Positions 53,288-62,652 of a stretch of 64,000 nucleotides of DNA are shown in pieces; position 1 is the first letter of the stretch, and each line of letters begins with the position of its first letter. The DNA is from Leptospira bandrabouensis. GTDB lineage: Bacteria > Spirochaetota > Leptospiria > Leptospirales > Leptospiraceae. The notes below the pieces were generated by a model. The model was not told the DNA's origin. It made no database searches and worked only from the letters and a program-made list of their open reading frames with translations. The stretch lies in the NCBI RefSeq assembly GCF_004770905.1, contig NZ_RQHT01000012.1, positions 1-64,000 of the forward strand, read 5' to 3'. The position numbers and the translations under genes are program-made.

Positions 53288-54556
53288 ATGTTAGATCAAT
53301 TAAAGTTTTTTACCAACATCTTTTGGAAAAATTTCAAAGTTTTTAAAACCTTCCTTTCTTTCGCGGTTTTTACATGGATCGTTTTTTCGCAGGTCCAAGC
53401 AGACGAAATGATTCCAGCTTATAAAAAAGAAAATATGGAAAAAATAGAATCCATTCCTAAAACAAATTCTTTTCCAGGTTCGGTGCAGTTAGGTGGATTT
53501 ATAGACTCTTACTATTTGTATAACAGAAACTTACCAAAAGAAACTGAAAGAAACTTCACTACCCAGGGAGTTCGAAACAATGAGTTTAATATCAACCTAG
53601 CTTATTTGGAAGCAAAAGTAGAAGAAAATAAATATAGAGGAAGACTTGCTTTTCATTGGGGAACGTCAGTGAATGCAAATTATTCAGGAGAACTATCCAC
53701 CGAAAAGTATTCGAATCAAATGTCTGTTAGGAATATACAAGAGGCTTATACTGGGTTTAAAATCGGAAAAGACACTTGGGTCGACTTAGGTATTTTTTTT
53801 GGAAATATCGGGTATGAATCTTGGATCTCTCATAATAACACAAACTATACAAGGGCTTATGCCTTAGATTACGTTCCGTATTATTCTTCAGGAGTTCGAT
53901 TGTCACATCAATTCACAGACAAATTAAGTGGACAGGTACAAATTTTAAATGGCTGGCAGAATATAACGGATAATAATAAAGATAAGTCATTTGGTAGCCA
54001 GTTGAAGTATGTTTTTAATCAGAATTTTACTTTAACACTAAACCAGTTTGTTGGTAATGAAGCACCTAACTTCGAAAGAAAACAAATGAGATATTACAAT
54101 AATAGTATTTTGGAATGGACTATTTCTGATCGATTCAAATTGGTAGGTCAGTTTGATATTGGTGCCCAGAAAACAAAACAAAGTTATATATATGAACCGT
54201 GGTTGGCTAACTATGATCCAAGTTTAGGTGAATATCGTGAAACAGCATCGAATTCCTATCGTCAATGGTATCATGGAACCATCTGGACAAGTTTTTTATT
54301 AACACCAGAATATCGATTGAGTTTTCGGGTAGAACGTTTTTACGATCCGTTACAAGTGATGGTGAATACTGGAACTCGGAATGGGTTTATGTCTAACGGA
54401 TATACAACGACCTTTGATATCCTTTCCTATGATCCAGGTTTACTTCGTTTTGAATATGTATATCGAAGGTCTGCTGATTCTGTTTTTGCATACCGCGATG
54501 CATCTACTTCCAAAAAAGAGGATTTTTTCCTCGTAGCATTTTCCATCAAGTTTTAG
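53288..54556 (+). CDS. Outer-membrane beta-barrel porin, kdp-linked
   Basis: A 422-residue exported protein. A long N-terminal region (about 38 residues with a hydrophobic core FLSFAVFTWIVFSQVQAD) is the signal peptide. The mature part alternates polar and aromatic residues as in a barrel (VQLGGFIDSYYLYNRN, FNINLAYLEAKVEEN, TWVDLGIFFGNIGYES) and ends in the C-terminal Phe of outer-membrane proteins (VAFSIKF). The family resembles Leptospira and Bacteroidetes-type porins often annotated as outer-membrane beta-barrel proteins. Its place 126 bp after kdpE suggests potassium or osmotic control, but the link rests on the repeat site only. Confidence 0.82.
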   Translation: MLDQLKFFTNIFWKNFKVFKTFLSFAVFTWIVFSQVQADEMIPAYKKENMEKIESIPKTNSFPGSVQLGGFIDSYYLYNRNLPKETERNFTTQGVRNNEFNINLAYLEAKVEENKYRGRLAFHWGTSVNANYSGELSTEKYSNQMSVRNIQEAYTGFKIGKDTWVDLGIFFGNIGYESWISHNNTNYTRAYALDYVPYYSSGVRLSHQFTDKLSGQVQILNGWQNITDNNKDKSFGSQLKYVFNQNFTLTLNQFVGNEAPNFERKQMRYYNNSILEWTISDRFKLVGQFDIGAQKTKQSYIYEPWLANYDPSLGEYRETASNSYRQWYHGTIWTSFLLTPEYRLSFRVERFYDPLQVMVNTGTRNGFMSNGYTTTFDILSYDPGLLRFEYVYRRSADSVFAYRDASTSKKEDFFLVAFSIKF

Positions 54557-54731
54557 TAAATTGTAAAAGTTTTTTTGGACTGGTAAGAAGAAAAACGGAA
54601 CCTTTCCCATTCATTCGGGGTCTAATCATCGTTCATAGATGTTTCTCCTTATGATACCCGCAGGGAGGGGTCAATATCCCTGATTTTCTTTTTTTTCTTT
54701 CCAAGCCGCTTCCCTATTTTTAAATTTTGTC

Positions 54732-57700
54732 ATGTTTGCAAAGCGCTGGCTTTTTCTTATCCTTTTCTTATCTTTATTTTTGGTTCGTTCTGATGAATCA
54801 CAAACCCTTCCTGCGGCTATAGAATTTTTCACTCCTAATGGATTTGTCAAACAGCCAAAACAAGTGACCGTACGGTTCACAAAACCTATGGTTTCTCTCG
54901 GAGATATAAGACCCAAGGTTGATATTTTTCAAATCAAATGTCCCCTCCCTGGGACCAGTCGTTTTCTCGACTCCACTACTTGGGTTTATGAATTTGAAAA
55001 AGAACTTCCTGGTGGAGTGGAATGTTCCTTCCAATTAAAAGAGGATACCAAAACTCTAAAGGGAGAACTAGTTCAAGGCGAACGCAGTTTTGCTTTTCAT
55101 ACAGGAGGACCTTCTGTACAATATTCGACTCCCTACAATGGAGGTTCCATCACCGAAGACCAAATCTTTGTTTTACATTTGGATGCAAAACCGGATCTTG
55201 CTTCTTTTCAAAAATATACCTACTTTCGTTCGGAAGAATTAGGAAATAGAATCCCCATTGTCCTCGTCACTGGATCGGAAAGAAAGGCAATCTTAAAATC
55301 AAATGGTGATACCGATCGGGAAGAAACAATTCTTTTAAAATCAAAACAAACTTTTTTACCAGATAGGCAAATCCAACTTGTTCTTGGTAAAGGAACCAAA
55401 TCGGTTTGGGGTGGGGAAATTAGAGAGGATGAGGTTTTGTCTTTTGCGGTAAGACCTGTATTCTCTGTTAGGTTTAGCTGCGAAAGGGTAAATGCAAAAT
55501 CTGATTGTATTCCGATCCTACCTGTTTCGCTTTCTTTTAGTTCGGCGGTCTCACGTTCTTTATTAGAAAAAATCAAATTAGTTTCTAAAGATGGAAAAGA
55601 ATATCCGCAATCATTTATGCCAGAAAAGGGAAATGAATTTTATGAATGGGTGAGTTTTCCTGGCCCCTTCCCTGAAAATAGCGAATTTGAAATTCGAATT
55701 CCCGAACTTGTAGATGACAATAACAGAAGTTTGGCGAACAATGCTTCTTTCCCTTTAAAATTTAAAACAGATGAATTTCCGCCCCTTGCCAAGTTCAGTG
55801 CCAAATTTGGAATTTTGGAATCAAAAGCAAAACCGGCCTTACCTGTAACACTTAGAAATTTAGAAGCCAGTCTTCCGATGAAGTCCATTTCTCTAGGTGT
55901 TGGCGGGAAAAGCCAAAAAACAATGGATATATTAGAAATCCAAAAATGGTTTCAAATTCTTTCTACTAGAGAAAGAGAACAATCTGTATTTCAAAATCCT
56001 CCAACTAACACTGGTATTTCGAATTTCTCACTTCCCAAACCCAATGGGAAAAAGCCAATGGAAGTGGTGGGAATTCCTTTGGAAACTCCTGGGTTTTATG
56101 TAGTAGAGCTTGCGAGTGATGTTCTTGGAAATAGTTTACTCGAAAAAAAGGGGAAAATGTATGTTTCTAGTGCGGCCCTTGTCACCAATCTTTCGGCACA
56201 TTTTAAATGGGGAAAAGATACAAGCCTTGTTTGGGTGACAAACCTTGACCAAGGTCTTCCTGAACCAGGGGTCCAGGTGAAAGTTCTAGACTGTAAAGGA
56301 AATTTGCGAGGAGCGGGAATTACAGGAAAAGATGGTAGTATGCTTTTTGGAAATTTAAGTTTCCAAGAAATTCCCTATTGCGGTTATCATGAGTTAGGTT
56401 CTGGTTTAACCATTTTTGTACAAAAAAATGATGATATCAGTTTTACCTCAAGCACCTGGGACAAAGGGATCGAAAGTTGGCGTTACCAGCTTCCGAGTGC
56501 CACAACCGGATATTCCAAAGAAATCAAATCCATTGTCCTTGATCGAACTTTATTTAAAAAAGGAGAAACGGTTCACTTAAGGCATGTTCGGCGAGGATTT
56601 GGAAACAAAGGCCTAGTTGCAGCCGATCCAAAAGACTATCCATCTCAGGTGGTGATCAAACATGAAGGATCGGGGGATGCGTATCCCGTGCCATTGGTTT
56701 GGTCTTTTCCGGGTCACTCCGAGTCCGAATTTAAAATTCCTAAAAATGCCAAACATGGGGTTTATATTGTCTATTACCCTTATTCAAATGATGATTCTAG
56801 TTATGGAGAAACAATCACACAATTTCGAGTCGAAGAATTTCGCCTCCCTGTCGTCAAAGGAAATATACAACTTGCTGGCGAGAAACAAGAGTTAGTTTCT
56901 CCTAAGGAATCGAAAGTTCTATTTGGGTTAGAATATTTGTCGGGCGGAGGGGCCGGCGGTTTTCCTGTGAAAATTCGCTCCCAGGTAGTCTCTAGTTATT
57001 ATTCACCAAAAGAAGAGTATTCTGCATTTTCTTTCTCCCCAGAATCCATAAAGGAAGGAAAGTGGAAGGCAAGCGGTTATGACGAAGAAGAAGTCGAAGA
57101 ATCTAAACCTGCATTACTTTCTACTTCTTTAAAGACAGACGAAAAGGGTTTTTTGCAATATACGTTTAGTGGATTAAAAACCGGTTCTGGTTATGGAAGT
57201 TTCCAAGTAGAAATGGAATATGCCGATCCATCTGGTGAAATCCAAACTGTTTCTAGAAGTTTTTCTGTTTCCCCTGCGGAGGTACATTTGGGAATCCTTC
57301 CCGATGGTTGGTTATTTACGGAAGATAACGTTAAACTGCAGTTAGTGGCTCTCGATCAAAAAGACAAAACTATTGGTTCCCAAAAAATAAAAGTCACTGC
57401 CTACAAAAGAGAATTTTATTCCAACCGGAAACGTTTGGTAGGTGGTTTTTATGCTTATGAACATTATGAAGAGGTAACAAAACTCGGAGATTTTTGCGAA
57501 GGAAAAACAGATTCTAAAGGAATTTTAATTTGTGAAGGTAAATCGCCTGGTGTGGGTGATATCGTGTTTCTTGCAGAAACAAAAGATTCTAAGGGGAACC
57601 AAACTAACTCCAGTTATAATGTTTGGGTAAGCTCCAAACAAGAAGCCTGGTTTGATGTGAGTGACCACAACCGTATGGATATTCTCCCAGAGAAACGTTC

Positions 57701-60332
57701 CGTGGAGGTAGGGGAAACCATTAAAGTCCAAGTTCGTTCTCCTTTCCGAGAAGCAACAGCCCTTGTCAGTTTAGAAAGAGAAGGTGTTCTCGATTATTTT
57801 GTAACCCCGGTATCGGGAAAAGATCCAGTGATTTCCATTCCTATCAAAAAGGAATATGCTCCCAACGTTTTTGTTTCTGTATTTTTAGTTCGTGGTCGCG
57901 TCGGAGATCCCAAACCAACAGGTCTAGTGGATTTAGCAAAACCAGGATACCGTTTGGGTCTGACTATGTTAAAAGTCGGATACAAACCGTACAGTTTGTC
58001 TGTCTCTGTAAATCCTGAGAAAAAACTTTACCAAGTCCGAGAAACGGCAAATGTAGAAATTGAAATCAAAACTTCAGAGGGAAAGGTTCCTGTGGAATCA
58101 ACAGAAGTGACACTTGCCGTTGTAGACGAAGCACTTTTGGAACTATCTCCGAACCCCACTTGGAATTTATTAGATTCTATGATGGGAACAAGACCTCATA
58201 CTGTGGGAACTTCCACTGCCCAATCACAGATCATTGGAAAACGTCATTTTGGTTTGAAAGCAAAACCGGAGGGAGGAAGTGGGGGAAAACAATCCACACG
58301 TTCTCTTTTTGATACCTTACTCTATTGGAAAGGAAAGGGAATTGTTGGAAAAGATGGAAAATTAAAGTTTAGTTTTCCTTTAAATGATTCCCTTACCAGT
58401 TTTCGGATCGTAGCTGTTGCTACTTCAGGTGCCAAAGAATTTGGAACGGGGATGGCAAAAATCCAAACTACACAAAAAATTCAGTCCTTTTCTGGGATTC
58501 CACCTGTGGTTAGGTTAGGTGACAATCTTCGCCATGAAGTAACACTTAGAAATGCTGGTGAAAACAAAGAACAACTTCGATTACGTCTTTCCGTAACGGA
58601 TGTAAAAAATGGAACCGATGTCAAAGAAGATTTAGAAACCAAATCGGCAATCCTCGGTCCAGGGGAAACTAAAGTAGTTTTTTGGGATTTAACCGTTCCT
58701 GAAAATACCACCAAACGAAAGTTCCATTTAGAGGTTTCTGCACCAAATGGAACGATCCTTGACCAAATGGCTGTGGAACAAAAAGTTTTGCCTGTGGATT
58801 CAGAAAGAGTATACCAAGCAGGTTTGTTTTTATATGAATCACCAATAAAAGAATCGGTTCAGGTTCCTGAAGGTTCAAAACCCGACTCTGGTAAAATGAT
58901 TTGGAAGGCATCACCTACCATCCTAACGAGTTTATCTGGAATTCAAAATTATTTCCACAACTATCCTTACTATTGTATGGAACAACGTGTTTCCAAGGCC
59001 ATCGGACTAAAGTCAGAGGTTTTATGGAATGAGGTTTTATCTGATTTGAATTCCTTTTTAGATTATAGTGGCTTTGTTAAATACTTTGCCCGTATGGAAC
59101 ATGGGAGTGAAATCCTCACAGCTTATATACTAACCTCAGCACAACTTACCAACAAAAAGATTCCTGAAGATGCTTTGGGAAGAATGATTGCAGGTTTACA
59201 AGGATATGTAGAAGGCCGTGTCAATGGAGAAAGATATAGATTCGGTGCCGATTCCGTGATTCGAAAAATTATAGTTTGGGAAGCCCTTACAAGATACCAA
59301 ACTTATGAATGGGAACAAGTAAGACCAATTTTTGACGGACTTGAGTTTTTACCAACCGCATCCCTGATTGACTTAGCAGAAATTTGGGGAAGAGTCAATG
59401 GGGGAGATAGTTCTGTCAAATCTAGATTAATTAGTGTTTTGCGATCTAGACTTAATATCCAAGGTTCTGAACTTGTGATTGCGGATTCTGGGTTTACCAA
59501 TCCTTGGTGGATTTTGGGAAGTCGCGATTATACGATGGCAAAATTTTTACTTTGGTCATTTTCCGAACCAAGTTATAAAAAAGATATGCCTCGCCTGATC
59601 AAAGGATTTGTCAAAATGCAAAAACGGGGAAGTTATGATACTACACTTGGGAATGCTTATTCCATTTTGGTATTTGACCGTGTGAGTAAACTCCTAGAAT
59701 CCGAAAAAGTCACCGGTGGAAAAATAAAGATCCAATCGACAAAAGAAGTGTATCAATTGGAACCTAACGGAAAACAGACGGTATCTCAAACCATCGGAAC
59801 CACTCTAGAGACAGTTTCTGTGAGTTATGACGGAAAGGGCAAACCTTGGGTGGAATGGTCCGTGAATTCTATCCTACCTTTGAAGGCTCCCATTTCCAGT
59901 GGATACCGTATCAAACGAACTTTTGAACCAGTCCAAGTGGCAAAATCTGGGGTTTTGACAAAAGGGGATACCATTAGGGTTACCTTGGAAATCCAAGCAG
60001 ATTCCGATAAAACTTGGGTGGTTGTGGAAGACCCAATTCCTCCAGGTTCTCTTCCACTGGGTCGAGGATTCGGCAGGGAATCCATCATCCAAGGGGAAGG
60101 CAAAACAGGGGATACTTCATATTATTTGAGTTTTGAGGAAAAGACTCTCTCAATGTACAGAGCATATTTTGAGTATCTCCCCAAAGGAACCCATACCATC
60201 GAACATAGCTTCCGTTTGAACCATTCGGGAAGTTTTAAGATGCCGGCCACCCGGGTTGAGGCCATGTATTCCCCCGAAACTCATGCAGAATGGCCGAATG
60301 AAACTGTAAGGATTTCGGAAAACGGGGACTAG
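54732..60332 (+). CDS. Bacterial alpha-2-macroglobulin with thioester
   Basis: A 1866-residue exported protein of the YfhM-type alpha-2-macroglobulin family, which traps proteases in the periplasm or at the cell surface. The signal peptide (residues 1-20) has no lipobox, unlike E. coli YfhM. Landmarks in order are an MG1-like FVKQPKQVTVRFTKPMV, macroglobulin folds, the SFRIVAVATSGAKEFGTG segment before the thioester domain, and the thioester CMEQ at Cys1415-Gln1418 within YYCMEQRVSK. A bait-like region is near 1140-1185. Usually a pbpC gene follows YfhM; here a sulfatase-fold gene follows at 32 bp. The protein is somewhat larger than E. coli YfhM. Confidence 0.93.
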   Translation: MFAKRWLFLILFLSLFLVRSDESQTLPAAIEFFTPNGFVKQPKQVTVRFTKPMVSLGDIRPKVDIFQIKCPLPGTSRFLDSTTWVYEFEKELPGGVECSFQLKEDTKTLKGELVQGERSFAFHTGGPSVQYSTPYNGGSITEDQIFVLHLDAKPDLASFQKYTYFRSEELGNRIPIVLVTGSERKAILKSNGDTDREETILLKSKQTFLPDRQIQLVLGKGTKSVWGGEIREDEVLSFAVRPVFSVRFSCERVNAKSDCIPILPVSLSFSSAVSRSLLEKIKLVSKDGKEYPQSFMPEKGNEFYEWVSFPGPFPENSEFEIRIPELVDDNNRSLANNASFPLKFKTDEFPPLAKFSAKFGILESKAKPALPVTLRNLEASLPMKSISLGVGGKSQKTMDILEIQKWFQILSTREREQSVFQNPPTNTGISNFSLPKPNGKKPMEVVGIPLETPGFYVVELASDVLGNSLLEKKGKMYVSSAALVTNLSAHFKWGKDTSLVWVTNLDQGLPEPGVQVKVLDCKGNLRGAGITGKDGSMLFGNLSFQEIPYCGYHELGSGLTIFVQKNDDISFTSSTWDKGIESWRYQLPSATTGYSKEIKSIVLDRTLFKKGETVHLRHVRRGFGNKGLVAADPKDYPSQVVIKHEGSGDAYPVPLVWSFPGHSESEFKIPKNAKHGVYIVYYPYSNDDSSYGETITQFRVEEFRLPVVKGNIQLAGEKQELVSPKESKVLFGLEYLSGGGAGGFPVKIRSQVVSSYYSPKEEYSAFSFSPESIKEGKWKASGYDEEEVEESKPALLSTSLKTDEKGFLQYTFSGLKTGSGYGSFQVEMEYADPSGEIQTVSRSFSVSPAEVHLGILPDGWLFTEDNVKLQLVALDQKDKTIGSQKIKVTAYKREFYSNRKRLVGGFYAYEHYEEVTKLGDFCEGKTDSKGILICEGKSPGVGDIVFLAETKDSKGNQTNSSYNVWVSSKQEAWFDVSDHNRMDILPEKRSVEVGETIKVQVRSPFREATALVSLEREGVLDYFVTPVSGKDPVISIPIKKEYAPNVFVSVFLVRGRVGDPKPTGLVDLAKPGYRLGLTMLKVGYKPYSLSVSVNPEKKLYQVRETANVEIEIKTSEGKVPVESTEVTLAVVDEALLELSPNPTWNLLDSMMGTRPHTVGTSTAQSQIIGKRHFGLKAKPEGGSGGKQSTRSLFDTLLYWKGKGIVGKDGKLKFSFPLNDSLTSFRIVAVATSGAKEFGTGMAKIQTTQKIQSFSGIPPVVRLGDNLRHEVTLRNAGENKEQLRLRLSVTDVKNGTDVKEDLETKSAILGPGETKVVFWDLTVPENTTKRKFHLEVSAPNGTILDQMAVEQKVLPVDSERVYQAGLFLYESPIKESVQVPEGSKPDSGKMIWKASPTILTSLSGIQNYFHNYPYYCMEQRVSKAIGLKSEVLWNEVLSDLNSFLDYSGFVKYFARMEHGSEILTAYILTSAQLTNKKIPEDALGRMIAGLQGYVEGRVNGERYRFGADSVIRKIIVWEALTRYQTYEWEQVRPIFDGLEFLPTASLIDLAEIWGRVNGGDSSVKSRLISVLRSRLNIQGSELVIADSGFTNPWWILGSRDYTMAKFLLWSFSEPSYKKDMPRLIKGFVKMQKRGSYDTTLGNAYSILVFDRVSKLLESEKVTGGKIKIQSTKEVYQLEPNGKQTVSQTIGTTLETVSVSYDGKGKPWVEWSVNSILPLKAPISSGYRIKRTFEPVQVAKSGVLTKGDTIRVTLEIQADSDKTWVVVEDPIPPGSLPLGRGFGRESIIQGEGKTGDTSYYLSFEEKTLSMYRAYFEYLPKGTHTIEHSFRLNHSGSFKMPATRVEAMYSPETHAEWPNETVRISENGD

Positions 60333-60364
60333 GAAAAGTTTACGGAATCAGGGGTTCTGGAATT

Positions 60365-62632
60365 ATGACTCTAATGGGTCCGAACCAAGCCCCTCTTTTC
60401 CCCATCCGAATCCTAAAAATCTCCCTTTGGTTTACAGTTTTTTTTTATCTATTTTTTTTACTCTTTAATACAAGTTTTACCATCATGGGAGTCGATGTAG
60501 GAGACTTCCTCAAACAGTATTTAGGTGCTTTTTTTGGAGTTTATCTTAACACTACCCTCAAAGTTTTTTCCGTTTCTCTGTTTTTACACCTCTCTCTCTT
60601 TTCTCTTGTTTTCTTAACCTACCATTTTCTGAATCGAAGAGAAGTTTCTTGGGTCGTTTTATCGGCTTGGGTTCTTCTTATTGAATGTTTGGCTCTTTGT
60701 CATTCGATGGTTAGTTTTCCACAAATTTATGGTGAGTTCTTTTTCTTCCGATATCCATCTTTTGCTTCGTTCCTTTATTTTTTAACAGACCACACCAGTC
60801 CCTTTTATTTCAGTTTTGCTTTAGGACTCCTACTTTTTCTTTTTATCACCTTTCTCCTTTTCCAAATTTATCTCCATAAAAATAAAGAATCCTATTTCTC
60901 TTTAGTGCATGTTCTTGTGTTAGGTTTGGTTCATTTGTCAGGATTCTATATTTTGGGGATTGTTTATTTTGCCATTTTGTTTTGGCAGGGAAAACAATAC
61001 CAAAGAGTCCATATCAAATCTTATGGATTTATTATTTTCCTTTTAATCTTCCTATATTTAATTCCTAGTATTTGGAACCAAATTGAGGTTTTGACTAAAT
61101 CAAAAGAAAAAGACAAACCTCCCATTTTTATTTTATCTGCTGACTCCCTTCGGTATGATAAAGTGGGCCAGAAAATTAATGGAAAAAGCATTACACCAAA
61201 TATTGATTCTTTTGCAAAAGATAGTTTTGTCTTCCATGACCACCATACAACGATTCCGCGTACTTTCCCAAGTTGGACAGATTTATTAACGGGACAATAT
61301 TCGATGAGCCACAAGGTTCGGGATATGTTTCCTTCCTTGGAAGAAAAACAAAGGATTGGATCTGCTTCTTTTCCTACGATCCAACAAATGTTGCAGAAGT
61401 TGGGTTACAAAAGTTATGCGGTGGGAAGTTTTGCCGCAGATATTTTTCCCCGCGCCAATTTCGGATTTGATGAAGTATTGGCCCCGAATTTTAATGCTCG
61501 CATTATGACCGTTCAGCGAACTGCTGAATCACAGTTGTTTCTATTACCTTTTCTGACTGGTTCCTGGTTTTCCGGCGGAATGTATTTAGAGGAGATGGAT
61601 GGGTTATCTACTTGGGGTGACGGAACACGAATCCTTAACCGCTTTCGTTCCATTCTCAAACGAGAAGGAGATTCTCCTTATTCGGTCACTTATTTTTCGA
61701 GTGTCATTCATTTTCCTTACACTCCTGCTTATCCTTACTACAAATCATTTACAAATCCCAAATATTATGGAAAATATAAGTATTTAAAGTTTGTGGACCC
61801 AACTAACTCTTCTTTACCGAACGAAGAGGAAACAAAACAGATCCGGGGGCTTTTTGATAGTGCGGTGTATGCTTTTGATGCCGAGTTTGGAGAGATCCTT
61901 TCTGAACTCAAAGAACGTGGGATTTATGACGAAGCCATTATCATTTTGACTGCTGACCACGGGGAAGCATTGTATGAAGATGTACATGGGCAAGGGCACG
62001 GTGAACATTTACGTGGGGAAGCAGTGACTCATGTTCCTTTACTCATCAAATTTCCAAAATCTAAAATAGAGACAACAAAAGAACACGAGTTTTTTGGAAT
62101 CACATCCAGTGTGGATTTATATCCAACCATTATGGATTATTTTGGAATCCCCACCAAGCAGGAGTTTCCTGGTAAGTCATTACTACCGATCCTTGGAAAA
62201 ACCAATTGGGAAGAAGACAGGTTTGTATATGCGGAAACAGGAATTTGGTTTTCTGATGTTGGGGATCACTTCTTTCAAAAACAAAGGATTCCTTATCCGA
62301 ACATCCTTTCCCTCCACCAAGTAGTTCCCGAAGAGGACTACCAAATCATGATCACCGATCCTATTTATCGAGAAACCATTGCTTTTTCTAAACATAGGTC
62401 AGTTCAAAATTCAAATTATAAATTAATATATATACCTACACGCCAAGGTGTGTTATTTGAATTGTATGATCGAAAAAACGACCCTCTCAATAGGAAAAAC
62501 CTTTATCCCCTTCACCCAGTAAGTGCCAAAATGAAAGACTTACTTTATAAAACGGTGATCCAGTGGGAAGAAGCCACTCTCGCAGGAGAGTATTTAATAC
62601 CGAGTTCTTTATCAGATATAAATGAAAACTAA
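60365..62632 (+). CDS. Sulfatase/alkaline phosphatase-superfamily membrane enzyme
   Basis: A 755-residue protein with about five N-terminal membrane segments (residues 15-235) and a C-terminal exported catalytic domain. Metal motifs are [10 protein letters not shown] and [12 protein letters not shown], plus [20 protein letters not shown]. The nucleophile loop reads [12 protein letters not shown], with Thr300 where sulfatases have the Cys or Ser of CxPSR. This suggests a phospholipid-derived head-group transferase or phosphodiesterase (as in LtaS or EptA-like enzymes) rather than a true sulfatase. The substrate is unknown. It follows the macroglobulin gene and precedes carB. Confidence 0.87.
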   Translation: MTLMGPNQAPLFPIRILKISLWFTVFFYLFFLLFNTSFTIMGVDVGDFLKQYLGAFFGVYLNTTLKVFSVSLFLHLSLFSLVFLTYHFLNRREVSWVVLSAWVLLIECLALCHSMVSFPQIYGEFFFFRYPSFASFLYFLTDHTSPFYFSFALGLLLFLFITFLLFQIYLHKNKESYFSLVHVLVLGLVHLSGFYILGIVYFAILFWQGKQYQRVHIKSYGFIIFLLIFLYLIPSIWNQIEVLTKSKEKDKPPIFILSADSLRYDKVGQKINGKSITPNIDSFAKDSFVFHDHHTTIPRTFPSWTDLLTGQYSMSHKVRDMFPSLEEKQRIGSASFPTIQQMLQKLGYKSYAVGSFAADIFPRANFGFDEVLAPNFNARIMTVQRTAESQLFLLPFLTGSWFSGGMYLEEMDGLSTWGDGTRILNRFRSILKREGDSPYSVTYFSSVIHFPYTPAYPYYKSFTNPKYYGKYKYLKFVDPTNSSLPNEEETKQIRGLFDSAVYAFDAEFGEILSELKERGIYDEAIIILTADHGEALYEDVHGQGHGEHLRGEAVTHVPLLIKFPKSKIETTKEHEFFGITSSVDLYPTIMDYFGIPTKQEFPGKSLLPILGKTNWEEDRFVYAETGIWFSDVGDHFFQKQRIPYPNILSLHQVVPEEDYQIMITDPIYRETIAFSKHRSVQNSNYKLIYIPTRQGVLFELYDRKNDPLNRKNLYPLHPVSAKMKDLLYKTVIQWEEATLAGEYLIPSSLSDINEN

Positions 62633-62652
62633 ATAGGAAAAAAGAGGAAACT

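Noticed and set aside
54557..54731. Terminator after the kdp-linked barrel gene
   Set aside because: Only a T-run without a preceding stem is present, so I do not call it.
55220..55576. 118-codon minus-strand frame
   Set aside because: Antisense to the alpha-2-macroglobulin gene and without domain features.
60365..62632. PBP1C partner of the macroglobulin
   Set aside because: No transglycosylase or transpeptidase motif; the domain is of alkaline-phosphatase type.
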